Positions 13,919 to 21,151 of a DNA stretch of 25,305 bases are shown in pieces. The notes beneath the pieces were generated by a model. It was not told where the DNA came from, ran no database searches, and was given only the letters and a program-made list of their open reading frames with translations. Within the stretch, counting starts at the first letter, position 1, and each line of letters begins with the position of its first letter. The translations under genes were made by a program, and so were the position numbers. This DNA is from JADYZU01 sp964443055 (GTDB lineage Bacteria > Pseudomonadota > Alphaproteobacteria > Rhodobacterales > Rhodobacteraceae): contig CAYUBT010000017.1 in assembly GCA_964443055.1 (NCBI GenBank), forward strand, positions 1 to 25,305, read 5' to 3'.

Positions 13919-14729
13919 CACGAAATTGCCGCGAATCATCGCCATCGCCAACCAGAAGGGTGGAGTCGGCAAGACGACCACGGCGATCAATCTGGGTGCG
14001 GCGCTGGCCAATATGGGGCGGCGGGTGCTGCTTCTGGACCTCGATCCGCAGGGCAACGCCTCGACCGGCCTCGGCATCTTGCGGGATGACCGCGACGTCA
14101 CGAGCTACGACCTTCTCCTTGGCGACGTCCCGGTCAAACAGGCCTGGCGGCTGACAGACGTCGAAAACCTGCTGGTCGTTCCGGCGACCATTGATCTGAG
14201 TTCAGCTGATATCGAGTTGACGGCGAACGAGCAGCGCAGCTCGCTCCTGCGCCGGGCGCTCCGGTCATCGCAGCTGGGGGAGGGCGGTTTCGATCACGTC
14301 CTGATCGACTGTCCGCCATCGCTCAACCTGTTGACAGTGAATGCGCTTGTCGCCGCGCAATCGGTGCTGGTCCCGCTCCAGAGCGAATTCTTCGCGCTGG
14401 AAGGGCTTTCGCAACTGATGATGACCATCCGCGACATCAGGCAGACCGCCAATCCGGAACTGCGGATCGAGGGCGTGGTGCTGACGATGTCGGACCGCCG
14501 CAACAACCTTTCGCAGCAGGTCGAGGCCGATGCACGAGAGAATCTCGGCGAACTTGTCTATCGTACCGTGATCCCGCGCAACGTGCGCCTGTCCGAGGCG
14601 CCTTCTTACGCAATGACCGTGCTTGATTACGATCCGACGTCAACAGGTAGTGTTGCCTACCGGGCACTTGCACAAGAACTGGTAGACAGGGAAGCGGAAC
14701 AGAGGGGAGTGGCAGATGTCCGAGCGTAA
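13911..14729 (+). CDS. parA: ParA, chromosome-partitioning ATPase
   Basis: This 272-residue Walker-type ATPase binds DNA nonspecifically as an ATP dimer and moves the ParB-parS complex during origin segregation. The deviant Walker A is KGGVGKTT (residues 16-23) with the signature lysine, followed by VLLLDLDPQGNASTGLG and HVLIDCPPSLNLLTVNAL (Walker B). LQSEFFALEGLSQL and IPRNVRLSEAPSY complete the family pattern. GTG at 13911 is chosen because TGAGGGG (13897-13903) lies 7 nt upstream and the product begins MSDTKLPRIIAIANQKGG; an in-frame TTG five codons earlier is less likely. It overlaps rsmG by 8 nt and parB by 14 nt. Confidence 0.97.
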   Translation: MSDTKLPRIIAIANQKGGVGKTTTAINLGAALANMGRRVLLLDLDPQGNASTGLGILRDDRDVTSYDLLLGDVPVKQAWRLTDVENLLVVPATIDLSSADIELTANEQRSSLLRRALRSSQLGEGGFDHVLIDCPPSLNLLTVNALVAAQSVLVPLQSEFFALEGLSQLMMTIRDIRQTANPELRIEGVVLTMSDRRNNLSQQVEADARENLGELVYRTVIPRNVRLSEAPSYAMTVLDYDPTSTGSVAYRALAQELVDREAEQRGVADVRA

Positions 14730-15579
14730 TCGCCAGCGTGGGCTTGGTCGGGGGCTGTCCGCTCTCATGGCCGATGTCGGGACGGAAGCGCCCGGACAAG
14801 CGCGCCGGGCCGACTTCACCCTGCCGATCACATCGCTTCACCCGAATCCGGATCAGCCGCGCCGCCATTTCGCTCCCGAGGCGATGGAGGAACTCACCGC
14901 CTCGATTCGCGAAAAGGGCATCATCCAGCCGCTGATCGTCCGCGCCCTGCCCGACCGCCCAGATCAATACGAGATCGTTGCAGGCGAACGGCGCTGGCGT
15001 GCGGCACAGACGGCGCAGGTGCATGATGTCCCGGTCATATTGCGTGACTACAGCGATACCGAAGTTCTCGAGATCGCCATCATCGAGAATATCCAGCGTG
15101 CCGATCTGTCCCCGATCGACGAAGCCGCCGGCTACCGGCAGCTCATGTCGCGTTTCGGTCATACCCAGGAACAGCTTGCGACCGCGCTCGGGAAAAGCCG
15201 CAGCCATATCGCCAATCTCCTGCGGCTTCTGAACCTGCCCGAAGATGTCCAGGCCCTGGTCAGCGATGGACATCTCAGCGCCGGTCATGCGCGTACGCTT
15301 GTCGGCAATCCCGAAGCCTCGGCCCTGGCCCGGCGCATGGTCGAACAGTCGCTCTCGGTGCGCGAAGCCGAACGGATGACCCGACCGCCCGGCAAGCGAT
15401 CCCGCAACACCCGCGAGAAGGATCCGGATATTCGCCAGCTTGAGGGCGAGATTTCGGCAGCGCTGGGAATGCGCGTGAATATCGAACCTGTGACCGAGGG
15501 TGAGGGCGGACGTCTTGTGCTCCACTACCGTGATCTCGAGCAGTTTGACGATCTTATGCGTTTGTTATCAGGTGGTTAG
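14716..15579 (+). CDS. parB: ParB, chromosome-partitioning protein (parS-binding CTPase)
   Basis: This 287-residue clamp protein binds parS, hydrolyses CTP and spreads over the origin region. The N-terminus has the ParA-contact segment RQRGLGRGLSALMADVG. The CTP-binding domain shows LHPNPDQPRRHF, the motif AGERRWRAAQ and ENIQRADLSPIDEA. A helix-turn-helix parS-reading domain follows (EQLATALGKSRSHIANLLRL and LSAGHARTLVG), and the C-terminal dimerisation domain ends RDLEQFDDLMRLLSGG. The ATG at 14716 follows GAGGGGAG at 6 nt. Its stop overlaps the convergent hemW stop by 4 nt. Two parS-like sites lie just upstream in mnmG and rsmG. Confidence 0.97.
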   Translation: MSERNRQRGLGRGLSALMADVGTEAPGQARRADFTLPITSLHPNPDQPRRHFAPEAMEELTASIREKGIIQPLIVRALPDRPDQYEIVAGERRWRAAQTAQVHDVPVILRDYSDTEVLEIAIIENIQRADLSPIDEAAGYRQLMSRFGHTQEQLATALGKSRSHIANLLRLLNLPEDVQALVSDGHLSAGHARTLVGNPEASALARRMVEQSLSVREAERMTRPPGKRSRNTREKDPDIRQLEGEISAALGMRVNIEPVTEGEGGRLVLHYRDLEQFDDLMRLLSGG

Positions 15580-16724
15580 TAAAGGAGCAGCCGCCGAATC
15601 AGTGCGTTGAGAAGCACCCGCCCCGTCTCGCTTGCTCCGAAACGTGAACCGTCGCGCCACATGAGACCGTCTGTGACCAGCTCGTTGAGACGGGCGGCCA
15701 TATCTGTGGGCAACTCTCCGGGGCCGATCTCCACGCCCTCGCGCAGGCGCAGCCCCATCATCAGCCGTTCCGCCAAAATCTCCTCGGTCGAAAGACGCTC
15801 GCGCGGCAGTTCACCCCGCCCTTCCCGAACCGCCTTCAGCCAGGCACCGGGTCCACGGGGCGTCTCGGTCGCCCAGCGGCTCCCGTTGATCGTGAGTCTG
15901 CCATGCGCGCCCGGACCGATGCCGAGATAATCGCCCTGACGCCAGTAGACGAGATTGTGCCGTCCTTCGGCCCCCTCCCGCGCATGGTTCGAGACTTCAT
16001 AGGCGTCAAATCCCACCGCTGCTGTCATGTCCTGCGTGATGTCCCAGAGATCCACCGCCAGATCTTCGCCGGGCAGCCCCGGCAGCCGTCCGGCAGCATG
16101 GCGCATGCCGAACGCCGTCTCCGGCTCGATCGTCAGTTGATAAAGCGACAGATGATCCGCTGCCATGGACAGGGCTTCGCCGAGTTCGGCACGCCATGCG
16201 GCTGCATCCTGATCCTGACGCGCATAGATGAGGTCGAAGGATACGCGCGGAAAGGTTGCGCGGGCGAGATCGAATGCCCGCCTTGCCTCGGTCGCGGTAT
16301 GCAGCCGTCCCAGAGCGGCAAGATCGGCGTCGTTCAGCGCCTGCACGCCAAGAGACAGCCGGTTGACCCCTGCCTCGCGATAGCCACGAAACCGGCCCGC
16401 CTCGACACTGGTCGGGTTGGCTTCGAGCGTGACCTCAAGATCATTGGCGACATGCCATCCGATGCGCACCGCATCGAGCACCGCCGCGACGAGCCCGGGT
16501 TCCATCAGGCTGGGCGTGCCGCCGCCGAAATAGACCGAGGACAGCATTCGTCCCCCGGTTTCCTCGGCCGCACGCGCGATCTCCTGCAGATAGGCTGCCT
16601 GCCATTCCTGCTGGTCGATCCGCGCTGCGACATGGCTGTTGAAATCGCAATAGGGGCATTTCGACTGGCAGAAAGGCCAGTGAAGATACAGGCCGAATCC
16701 CCCCCGCTGCCAGTTCTCGGTCAC
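15576..16724 (-). CDS. hemW: HemW, radical SAM haem chaperone
   Basis: This 382-residue protein is of the HemN/HemW radical SAM family. The 4Fe-4S motif is CQSKCPYC (Cys19, Cys23, Cys26), followed by SSVYFGGGTPSLM and LEANPTSVEAGRF, then the family segments VNRLSLGVQALND and LSLYQLTIEPETAF. The C-terminal HemN-type domain has YLGIGPGAHGRL. Related proteins of this length are haem-binding chaperones rather than true coproporphyrinogen dehydrogenases, so the HemW call is preferred. GTG at 16724 follows TGAGGA at about 4 nt, 7 nt after the rdgB stop. It is the last gene of the leftward rph-rdgB-hemW operon. Confidence 0.94.
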   Translation of the reverse strand: MTENWQRGGFGLYLHWPFCQSKCPYCDFNSHVAARIDQQEWQAAYLQEIARAAEETGGRMLSSVYFGGGTPSLMEPGLVAAVLDAVRIGWHVANDLEVTLEANPTSVEAGRFRGYREAGVNRLSLGVQALNDADLAALGRLHTATEARRAFDLARATFPRVSFDLIYARQDQDAAAWRAELGEALSMAADHLSLYQLTIEPETAFGMRHAAGRLPGLPGEDLAVDLWDITQDMTAAVGFDAYEVSNHAREGAEGRHNLVYWRQGDYLGIGPGAHGRLTINGSRWATETPRGPGAWLKAVREGRGELPRERLSTEEILAERLMMGLRLREGVEIGPGELPTDMAARLNELVTDGLMWRDGSRFGASETGRVLLNALIRRLLLY

Positions 16725-16731
16725 GATATCC

Positions 16732-17343
16732 TCAGGCGAAACAGGCGGCGACCATCTGTTCGAAGGCGCGGCCCCGGTGGCTGATGCGGTTCTTTTCCCA
16801 GCGATCCATCTCGCCGAAGGTCACGTCATGACCGTCTGGCAGGAAAATCGGATCATAGCCATGACCCTGGTCCCCCCGGCCCGGCCAGATGATGCGGCCG
16901 GGGACCTGGCCCTCGAAGACCTCTTCATGCCCGTCGGGCCAGGCCAGCACAAGAACCGAGGTGAAACCTGCGCGCCAGGGCTCGGCCGTGCCGATGGCGA
17001 GCAGTTCCTTGTGAACCCGTTCCATCGCCATGACAAAATTGCGGCTGCCGTCGGGATTCTCCGCCCAGTCGGCGCTGTAGACACCGGGCGCACCGCCCAG
17101 CGCCTCGATGCCGAGGCCAGAGTCATCGGCAAGCGCCGGAATCCCCGTCGCCCTTACCGCGGCCTGCGCCTTGATCCGTGCGTTTTCGGCAAAAGTCGTC
17201 CCCGTCTCGGGTGGTTCGGGCAGGCCATGATCTGCGTTCGAGGTTACTTCCACCCCGAAAGGCGCAAGCAGCACCGCGATTTCCTCGAGCTTGCCGCGGT
17301 TATGCGTAGCGACGAGCAGGGATGTCCCGGTGAACCGCCTCAC
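16732..17343 (-). CDS. rdgB: RdgB/HAM1 non-canonical purine NTP pyrophosphatase
   Basis: This 203-residue enzyme hydrolyses dITP, ITP and XTP to the monophosphates and so keeps deaminated purines out of DNA and RNA. Family motifs are ATHNRGKLEEI (residues 12-22), GTTFAENARIKA, ALADDSGLGIEALGGAPGVYSA with the metal-binding acidic residues, the base-binding GHGYDPIFLP, and the closing KNRISHRGRAF. GTG at 17343 overlaps the rph stop (GTGA), which sets the start and suggests coupling. The rph-rdgB-hemW order is common in alphaproteobacteria. Confidence 0.96.
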   Translation of the reverse strand: MRRFTGTSLLVATHNRGKLEEIAVLLAPFGVEVTSNADHGLPEPPETGTTFAENARIKAQAAVRATGIPALADDSGLGIEALGGAPGVYSADWAENPDGSRNFVMAMERVHKELLAIGTAEPWRAGFTSVLVLAWPDGHEEVFEGQVPGRIIWPGRGDQGHGYDPIFLPDGHDVTFGEMDRWEKNRISHRGRAFEQMVAACFA

Positions 17344-18047
17344 GCGACGGCCGTCTTCTGTGCCCGGGCGAGGGCAGCGGCCCCCTGTTCGGCCAATACC
17401 AGCAACGCGTCGAGTTGTGTGCGCGAGAAGGTCGAGCCCTCGGCCGACATCTGCACCTCGATGAGCCTTTCGCCGCTCATGACGAAATTGCCGTCGACGC
17501 CGGCCTCGCTGTCCTCGGGATAGTCGAGGTCCAGCACCGGCTGCCCGGCATAGATGCCGCAGCTCACGGCTGTCACCGGGTCGCCCAGCGGGTCCGAGAG
17601 CACGAGCCCCGCCTTCATCAATCCGTTGACCGCAAGACGCAGGGCCACCCAGCCGCCGGTGATCGCTGCGCAGCGGGTGCCGCCGTCGGCCTGGATCACA
17701 TCGCAGTCAATGACGATCTGCCGTTCGCCCAGTGCCACACGGTCCACGCCCGCGCGCAGCGAGCGTCCAATCAGGCGCTGGATTTCCTGCGTGCGTCCGC
17801 TTGGCCCTGACTTGGCCTCGCGTCTCATCCGCGTTGTCGTTGCACGCGGGAGCATCCCGTATTCGGCCGTCACCCAGCCCAGCCCGCTGTTGCGCAGAAA
17901 GGGCGGCACGCGTTCGTCGACGGATGCGGTGCAGAGCACATGCGTATCGCCGATCCGGACAAGGCACGACCCTTCCGCATGCCGGTTCACGCCGGTCTCG
18001 ATGCTGACGGGTCGCATCTCGTCTGTCTTTCGTCCGCTTGGCCGCAT
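17340..18047 (-). CDS. rph: RNase PH
   Basis: This 235-residue phosphorolytic 3'-5' exoribonuclease trims tRNA precursors. Family segments run in order: MRPSGRKTDEMRPVSIETG, EGSCLVRIGDTHVLCTASVDE, SGLGWVTAEYGMLPRATTTR, GRTQEIQRLIGRSLRAGVD, IDCDVIQADGGTRCAAITGG and the C-terminal LDLDYPEDSEAGVDGNFVM. All are intact and length is normal. The ATG at 18047 follows AGGGGA at 8 nt; the frame stays open for hundreds of codons upstream, but only from this start does it look like RNase PH. hrcA, its usual divergent neighbour in relatives, is displaced by about 3 kb. Confidence 0.97.
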   Translation of the reverse strand: MRPSGRKTDEMRPVSIETGVNRHAEGSCLVRIGDTHVLCTASVDERVPPFLRNSGLGWVTAEYGMLPRATTTRMRREAKSGPSGRTQEIQRLIGRSLRAGVDRVALGERQIVIDCDVIQADGGTRCAAITGGWVALRLAVNGLMKAGLVLSDPLGDPVTAVSCGIYAGQPVLDLDYPEDSEAGVDGNFVMSGERLIEVQMSAEGSTFSRTQLDALLVLAEQGAAALARAQKTAVA

Positions 18048-18122
18048 GTATCTGATCCCCTGGAAGCTGCATGGGCCGCATACGTGACGGACGCAGCGAT
18101 TCCAATAGCGCGCCGGGAACGA

Positions 18123-18232
18123 CAGGGCCCCTGAATCCATCACCCCTTCCGTCATTGCGAGCCCAGCAAAGCAACCCGGATGCCCCACATCTCTGGCTTG
18201 CCGCGTCGGCTGACGCCGCCTCACAATGACGG
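18123..18232 (+). repeat. Palindromic intergenic repeat, copy 1
   Basis: The core 18149-18232 is bounded by the perfect 9-bp inverted repeat CCGTCATTG (18149-18157) and CAATGACGG (18224-18232). Internal blocks such as CAGCAAAGCAACCCGG (18164-18179) and TCTGGCTTGCCG (18192-18203) recur in reverse complement at 21021-21036 and 21001-21012. The outer block 18123-18148 also matches copy 2. The sequence resembles a dispersed CGTCATTGCGAGC-type repeat that I recall from many bacterial genomes. It may be a non-autonomous mobile or hairpin element. Confidence 0.8.
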
Positions 18233-18329
18233 GATCAGGGAGACTCTTGCGGCCTGAATGCCCGTCCGCGGCCCTGTTCGAGGTCGCTACATCGGTTCGT
18301 GGGCGAATGTGAACTTCACTGCAACAGGC

Positions 18330-18343
18330 ATCCGGAGCCCTGC
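18330..18343 (-). repeat. Short remnant of the same repeat family
   Basis: ATCCGGAGCCCTGC here is identical over 14 bases to 21065-21078 in the outer part of repeat copy 2, in the same orientation as copy 2. It may be a broken third copy. Chance is not excluded at this length. Confidence 0.4.
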
Positions 18344-18428
18344 CGGGGAACGAACAAGAGATTGCGCGACCAGGAAGTGCCCCTATGCTTGTGAAACGAA
18401 CATATAACAGCTTCAGGGAGAAAAACTG

Positions 18429-20018
18429 ATGGCAGACGAATTGACGCATCTGGCGACACTCGCACGCAGCGGACGGCTTTCTCGACGTGATTTCCTTGGT
18501 CGTGCTACGGCCCTTGGCCTTGGTGCCGCAGCGGCGGGATCGCTGGCAACCAGCGCCTTTGCGCAGGTGCCAGTGCGGGGCGGTGTGCTGCGCGCAGGCA
18601 TTCAGGGAGGGGAATCGTCCAATACGCTCGACCCTGCGCTGAACCTCAGCCAGGTCATGTTCAACTATTGCAAGCAATGGGGCGAGTTCATCACGCGGGT
18701 ACGGCCTGATGGCACCATCGAGCCGATGATTGCCGAGGAGTTGAATCCGTCGTCCGACGGGCTGGTCTGGACCGTCAAGATTCGTGACGGCATCGAGTTT
18801 CATAACGGCAAGCCCGTGACAGCCGAAGATGTTGCCGAGACCATCGCCCGGCATGCCGATGCCGACTCGCAGTCGGGGGCGCTGGGTATCCTGCGGGGGA
18901 TCATTGATATCCGCACATCGGGACGGGAAGTCATCTTCACGCTCGATTCCCCCAATGCCGACTTCCCCTACAACATGGCCGACTATCATCTGGTGGTTCA
19001 GCCGAATGGCGGTCGGGATGATCCCAATGCCGGGATTTCGGCCGGCCCTTACCGTGTCGTCGATAACGAGCCCGGCGTGATTCACACTGGTGAGCGGTTC
19101 GAGAACTACTGGCAGTCTGACCGTCGCGGTTTTGCCGATCGGGTCGAGATCCTGGTGATCAACGACACCACTGCCCGCGTTGCGGCACTCCAGGCGGGGC
19201 AGGTGCATATCATCAACCGGGTCGAGCCGTCGATCATCGACCTTATCTCCGGGACGCCCGGCATCAGCATCGAGAATGTGTCGGGCAAGGGTTTCTATCC
19301 GACCAACATGTTCTGCGACACCGCACCCTTCGACAATTATGATCTGCGCATGGCACTGAAACTGGCAATGAATCGCGAGGACCAACTCGAAAAGATCCTG
19401 AACGGCTATGGCAGCGTCGGCAACGATACTCCCATCAACGCAGCTTATCCGCTGGCGTCCGATGATATCGAGCAGCGGGAATTCGATCCCGACCTGGCTG
19501 CGCATCATTACCGCAAGTCGGGGCATTCGGGTCCGATCGTGCTGCGCACGTCCGATGTCGCCTTCCCCGGTGCCATCGACTCGGCGGCACTCTACGCCCA
19601 GTCCTGCGCACAGGCGGGGATCGAGATCGAGATCCGGCGTGAGCCGGGTGATGGCTACTGGGCAGATGTCTGGAACGTCCAGCCTTTCCACATGTCCTAT
19701 TGGGGCGGCCGACCGACCCAGGACCAGATTTTCTCCACGGCCTATTTCTCGACCGCTGACTGGAATGACACACGCTTCTTCAACGAGAAGTTCGATCAGG
19801 TGATCCTTGCCGCCCGGGCCGAACTCGATCAGGACAAGCGCAAGGCACTCTATCGCGACGCCTCCGAGATCCTTCGAGACGAGGGTGGGCTTATCGTCCC
19901 GTTTTTCAACGATGACATTGACGGAGTGAACACCGACAGGGTGGGCGGTTATATCAAGAGCACCCAGGGCGCGACCATGGACGGCTATGCCCTGTGCGAA
20001 TGCTGGCTGAAAGACTGA
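18429..20018 (+). CDS. Family 5 (peptide/nickel type) ABC transporter solute-binding protein, Tat-exported
   Basis: This 529-residue periplasmic binding protein is of the DppA/OppA class (SBP family 5). A twin-arginine signal is visible: SRRDFLG (18-24), an Ala/Gly-rich hydrophobic stretch and a likely cleavage after AFA near residue 45. The mature protein shows the family pattern NTLDPALNLSQVM, LVWTVKIRDGIEFHNGKPVTAEDV, SAGPYRVV, and NREDQLEKILNGYG with the late segment LYRDASEILRDEGGLIVPFF. The ATG at 18429 follows AGGGAG at 8 nt. No permease or ATPase gene is adjacent; only a phosphodiesterase gene follows after 72 bp. The ligand is unknown. The pair interrupts the usual rph/hrcA neighbourhood and lies between inverted repeats. 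Confidence 0.93.
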   Translation: MADELTHLATLARSGRLSRRDFLGRATALGLGAAAAGSLATSAFAQVPVRGGVLRAGIQGGESSNTLDPALNLSQVMFNYCKQWGEFITRVRPDGTIEPMIAEELNPSSDGLVWTVKIRDGIEFHNGKPVTAEDVAETIARHADADSQSGALGILRGIIDIRTSGREVIFTLDSPNADFPYNMADYHLVVQPNGGRDDPNAGISAGPYRVVDNEPGVIHTGERFENYWQSDRRGFADRVEILVINDTTARVAALQAGQVHIINRVEPSIIDLISGTPGISIENVSGKGFYPTNMFCDTAPFDNYDLRMALKLAMNREDQLEKILNGYGSVGNDTPINAAYPLASDDIEQREFDPDLAAHHYRKSGHSGPIVLRTSDVAFPGAIDSAALYAQSCAQAGIEIEIRREPGDGYWADVWNVQPFHMSYWGGRPTQDQIFSTAYFSTADWNDTRFFNEKFDQVILAARAELDQDKRKALYRDASEILRDEGGLIVPFFNDDIDGVNTDRVGGYIKSTQGATMDGYALCECWLKD

Positions 20019-20032
20019 TCCGATCCCGACGC

Positions 20033-20055
20033 GGCGGGCTGCACAGCGGCCCGCC
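20033..20055 (+). terminator. Hairpin after the solute-binding gene
   Basis: GGCGGGC (20033-20039) and GCCCGCC (20049-20055) form a 7-bp stem with a 9-nt loop, 14 nt after the stop, followed by CCTTCCTG without a T run. It may partly terminate or stabilise the upstream message, giving more binding protein than phosphodiesterase. Confidence 0.45.
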
Positions 20056-20090
20056 CCTTCCTGCATGCATCATCACTCCCGGAGGCCCGC

Positions 20091-20966
20091 ATGGCTGCCA
20101 GCATCGGACTGCAGACGAAACTGCTGTTGATCATCCTTGACGGTGTGCCCTGGCGCAACTGGGGGCGGCTGTTCGGCAATCTCGAAGGCTGGGTGCAGTC
20201 CGGGGAGGCGCGGAAACTGCGGATGCGTTCGGTACTGCCGTCGACCTCGGCCTGCTGCTATGCCTCGATCCATACCGGGGTTTCGCCGCAACGGCACGGT
20301 ATCCATTCGAATGAGGAAAGGTTCCGGGTGCAATTCCCCGACCTGTTCTCCGAAATCAGCCGTGCCGGAGGTCGGACAGGTGCCGTGACCCATTCCTACT
20401 GGTCCGAGTTCTTCAACCGCTTCCCGTTCGATCCGGTCCGCGACCTCGAATATGACGAGCCAGGCGGGCCGATCACCCATGGCCGGTTCCACACCATGAC
20501 AGGCTACAATGCCACCAACCAGATGACGCCCAGCGATGTGGACCTGTTCGCCACGCTCACGATGCTGTGCGAGCGCCACGGCATAGATTACGGAATTCTG
20601 CACACGTGCACGTTGGATTCGATGGGACACCGCTTCGGACATGACTGCCGTGAGATGGACGTGGCCTGTTACATGATGGATGGCATGCTCGCTGCCTTCC
20701 TGCCCCGCTGGCGGGAAGCCGGTTACGAGGTCATCGTCACCGCCGACCACGGTCAGACGGATCGTGGCCACCACGGAGGCCATGAAGACCTGCAACAGGA
20801 TGTCGCACTCTACTACTTCGGCCCGGCTCGCACGGATCACCCGGGCGATGTGGTCGATCAACTGGCGCTGGCACCAACGATTCTGTCGCGCCTTGGTGTC
20901 GCCATTCCCGAAACGATGGAAGCGGTTCCGTTCCTCCAGAAACAGGCGGGGGGCCTTCCTGACTGA
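20091..20966 (+). CDS. Alkaline-phosphatase-superfamily phosphodiesterase / nucleotide pyrophosphatase
   Basis: This 291-residue protein resembles the type I phosphodiesterase/nucleotide pyrophosphatase group. Putative metal ligands are D17 (LIILDGVPW), D176 and H180 (LDSMGHRFG), and D219-H220 (TADHGQTDRGHHGG). The nucleophile motif aligns as PSTSACCYASIHTG (50-63), which puts Ser53 where Thr is usual. No signal peptide is seen; the N-terminus is short before the first strand, so it should be cytoplasmic. The ATG at 20091 follows GGAGG (20081-20085) at 5 nt. It is probably cotranscribed with the solute-binding gene and may act on the imported compound, but the substrate is unknown. Other members of the superfamily act on phosphonates or phosphate esters. 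Confidence 0.82.
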   Translation: MAASIGLQTKLLLIILDGVPWRNWGRLFGNLEGWVQSGEARKLRMRSVLPSTSACCYASIHTGVSPQRHGIHSNEERFRVQFPDLFSEISRAGGRTGAVTHSYWSEFFNRFPFDPVRDLEYDEPGGPITHGRFHTMTGYNATNQMTPSDVDLFATLTMLCERHGIDYGILHTCTLDSMGHRFGHDCREMDVACYMMDGMLAAFLPRWREAGYEVIVTADHGQTDRGHHGGHEDLQQDVALYYFGPARTDHPGDVVDQLALAPTILSRLGVAIPETMEAVPFLQKQAGGLPD

Positions 20967-20988
20967 TGCAGTCCTCAAACACCGGATT

Positions 20989-21080
20989 CCCGTCATGGTT
21001 CGGCAAGCCAGACGTCGGAGCCGGGTTGCTTTGCTGACGCTCGCAATGACGCGAGGAGTGACGGATCCGGAGCCCTGCAG
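20989..21080 (-). repeat. Palindromic intergenic repeat, copy 2 (inverted relative to copy 1)
   Basis: Read on the minus strand, 21051-21021 matches copy 1 positions 18150-18179 with two mismatches and a 1-nt indel, and CGGCAAGCCAGA (21001-21012) matches the next block. The distal arm is shorter by about 20 nt than in copy 1. The outer flank 21052-21080 also matches copy 1. It lies between the phosphodiesterase gene and hrcA, so the two copies bracket the accessory pair in opposite orientation. Confidence 0.78.
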
Positions 21081-21151
21081 AGAGCCTGCCCGGCATTGAC
21101 GGACACGGCCTTCTGGTTCTAATTGGTCCGCCCTGAAACGCTCCGCCGGGA

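Larger units (their letters stand above)
18048..18428. other. 381-bp intergenic region upstream of rph and the solute-binding gene
   Basis: No credible gene is present. It holds the rph leader, repeat copy 1 (18123-18232), a short repeat remnant (18330-18343) and the upstream region of the binding-protein gene. A -10-like TATAAC at 18403-18408 is visible before that gene, but no matching -35 was found. Confidence 0.7.

Noticed and set aside
14437..15525. 362-codon minus-strand open frame opposite parA/parB.
   Set aside because: It is antisense to intact parA and parB motifs, and nothing in its sequence is family-like.
18048..20066. Minus-strand open frame of several hundred codons upstream of rph, running antisense through the solute-binding gene.
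   Set aside because: Only the part from 18047 leftward resembles RNase PH. The upstream stretch is the antisense shadow of a GC-rich gene and has no recognisable domain or ribosome site.
21086..21151. CIRCE operator or heat-shock promoter before hrcA.
   Set aside because: No TTAGCACTC/GAGTGCTAA pair and no convincing sigma-32-type -35/-10 were found.
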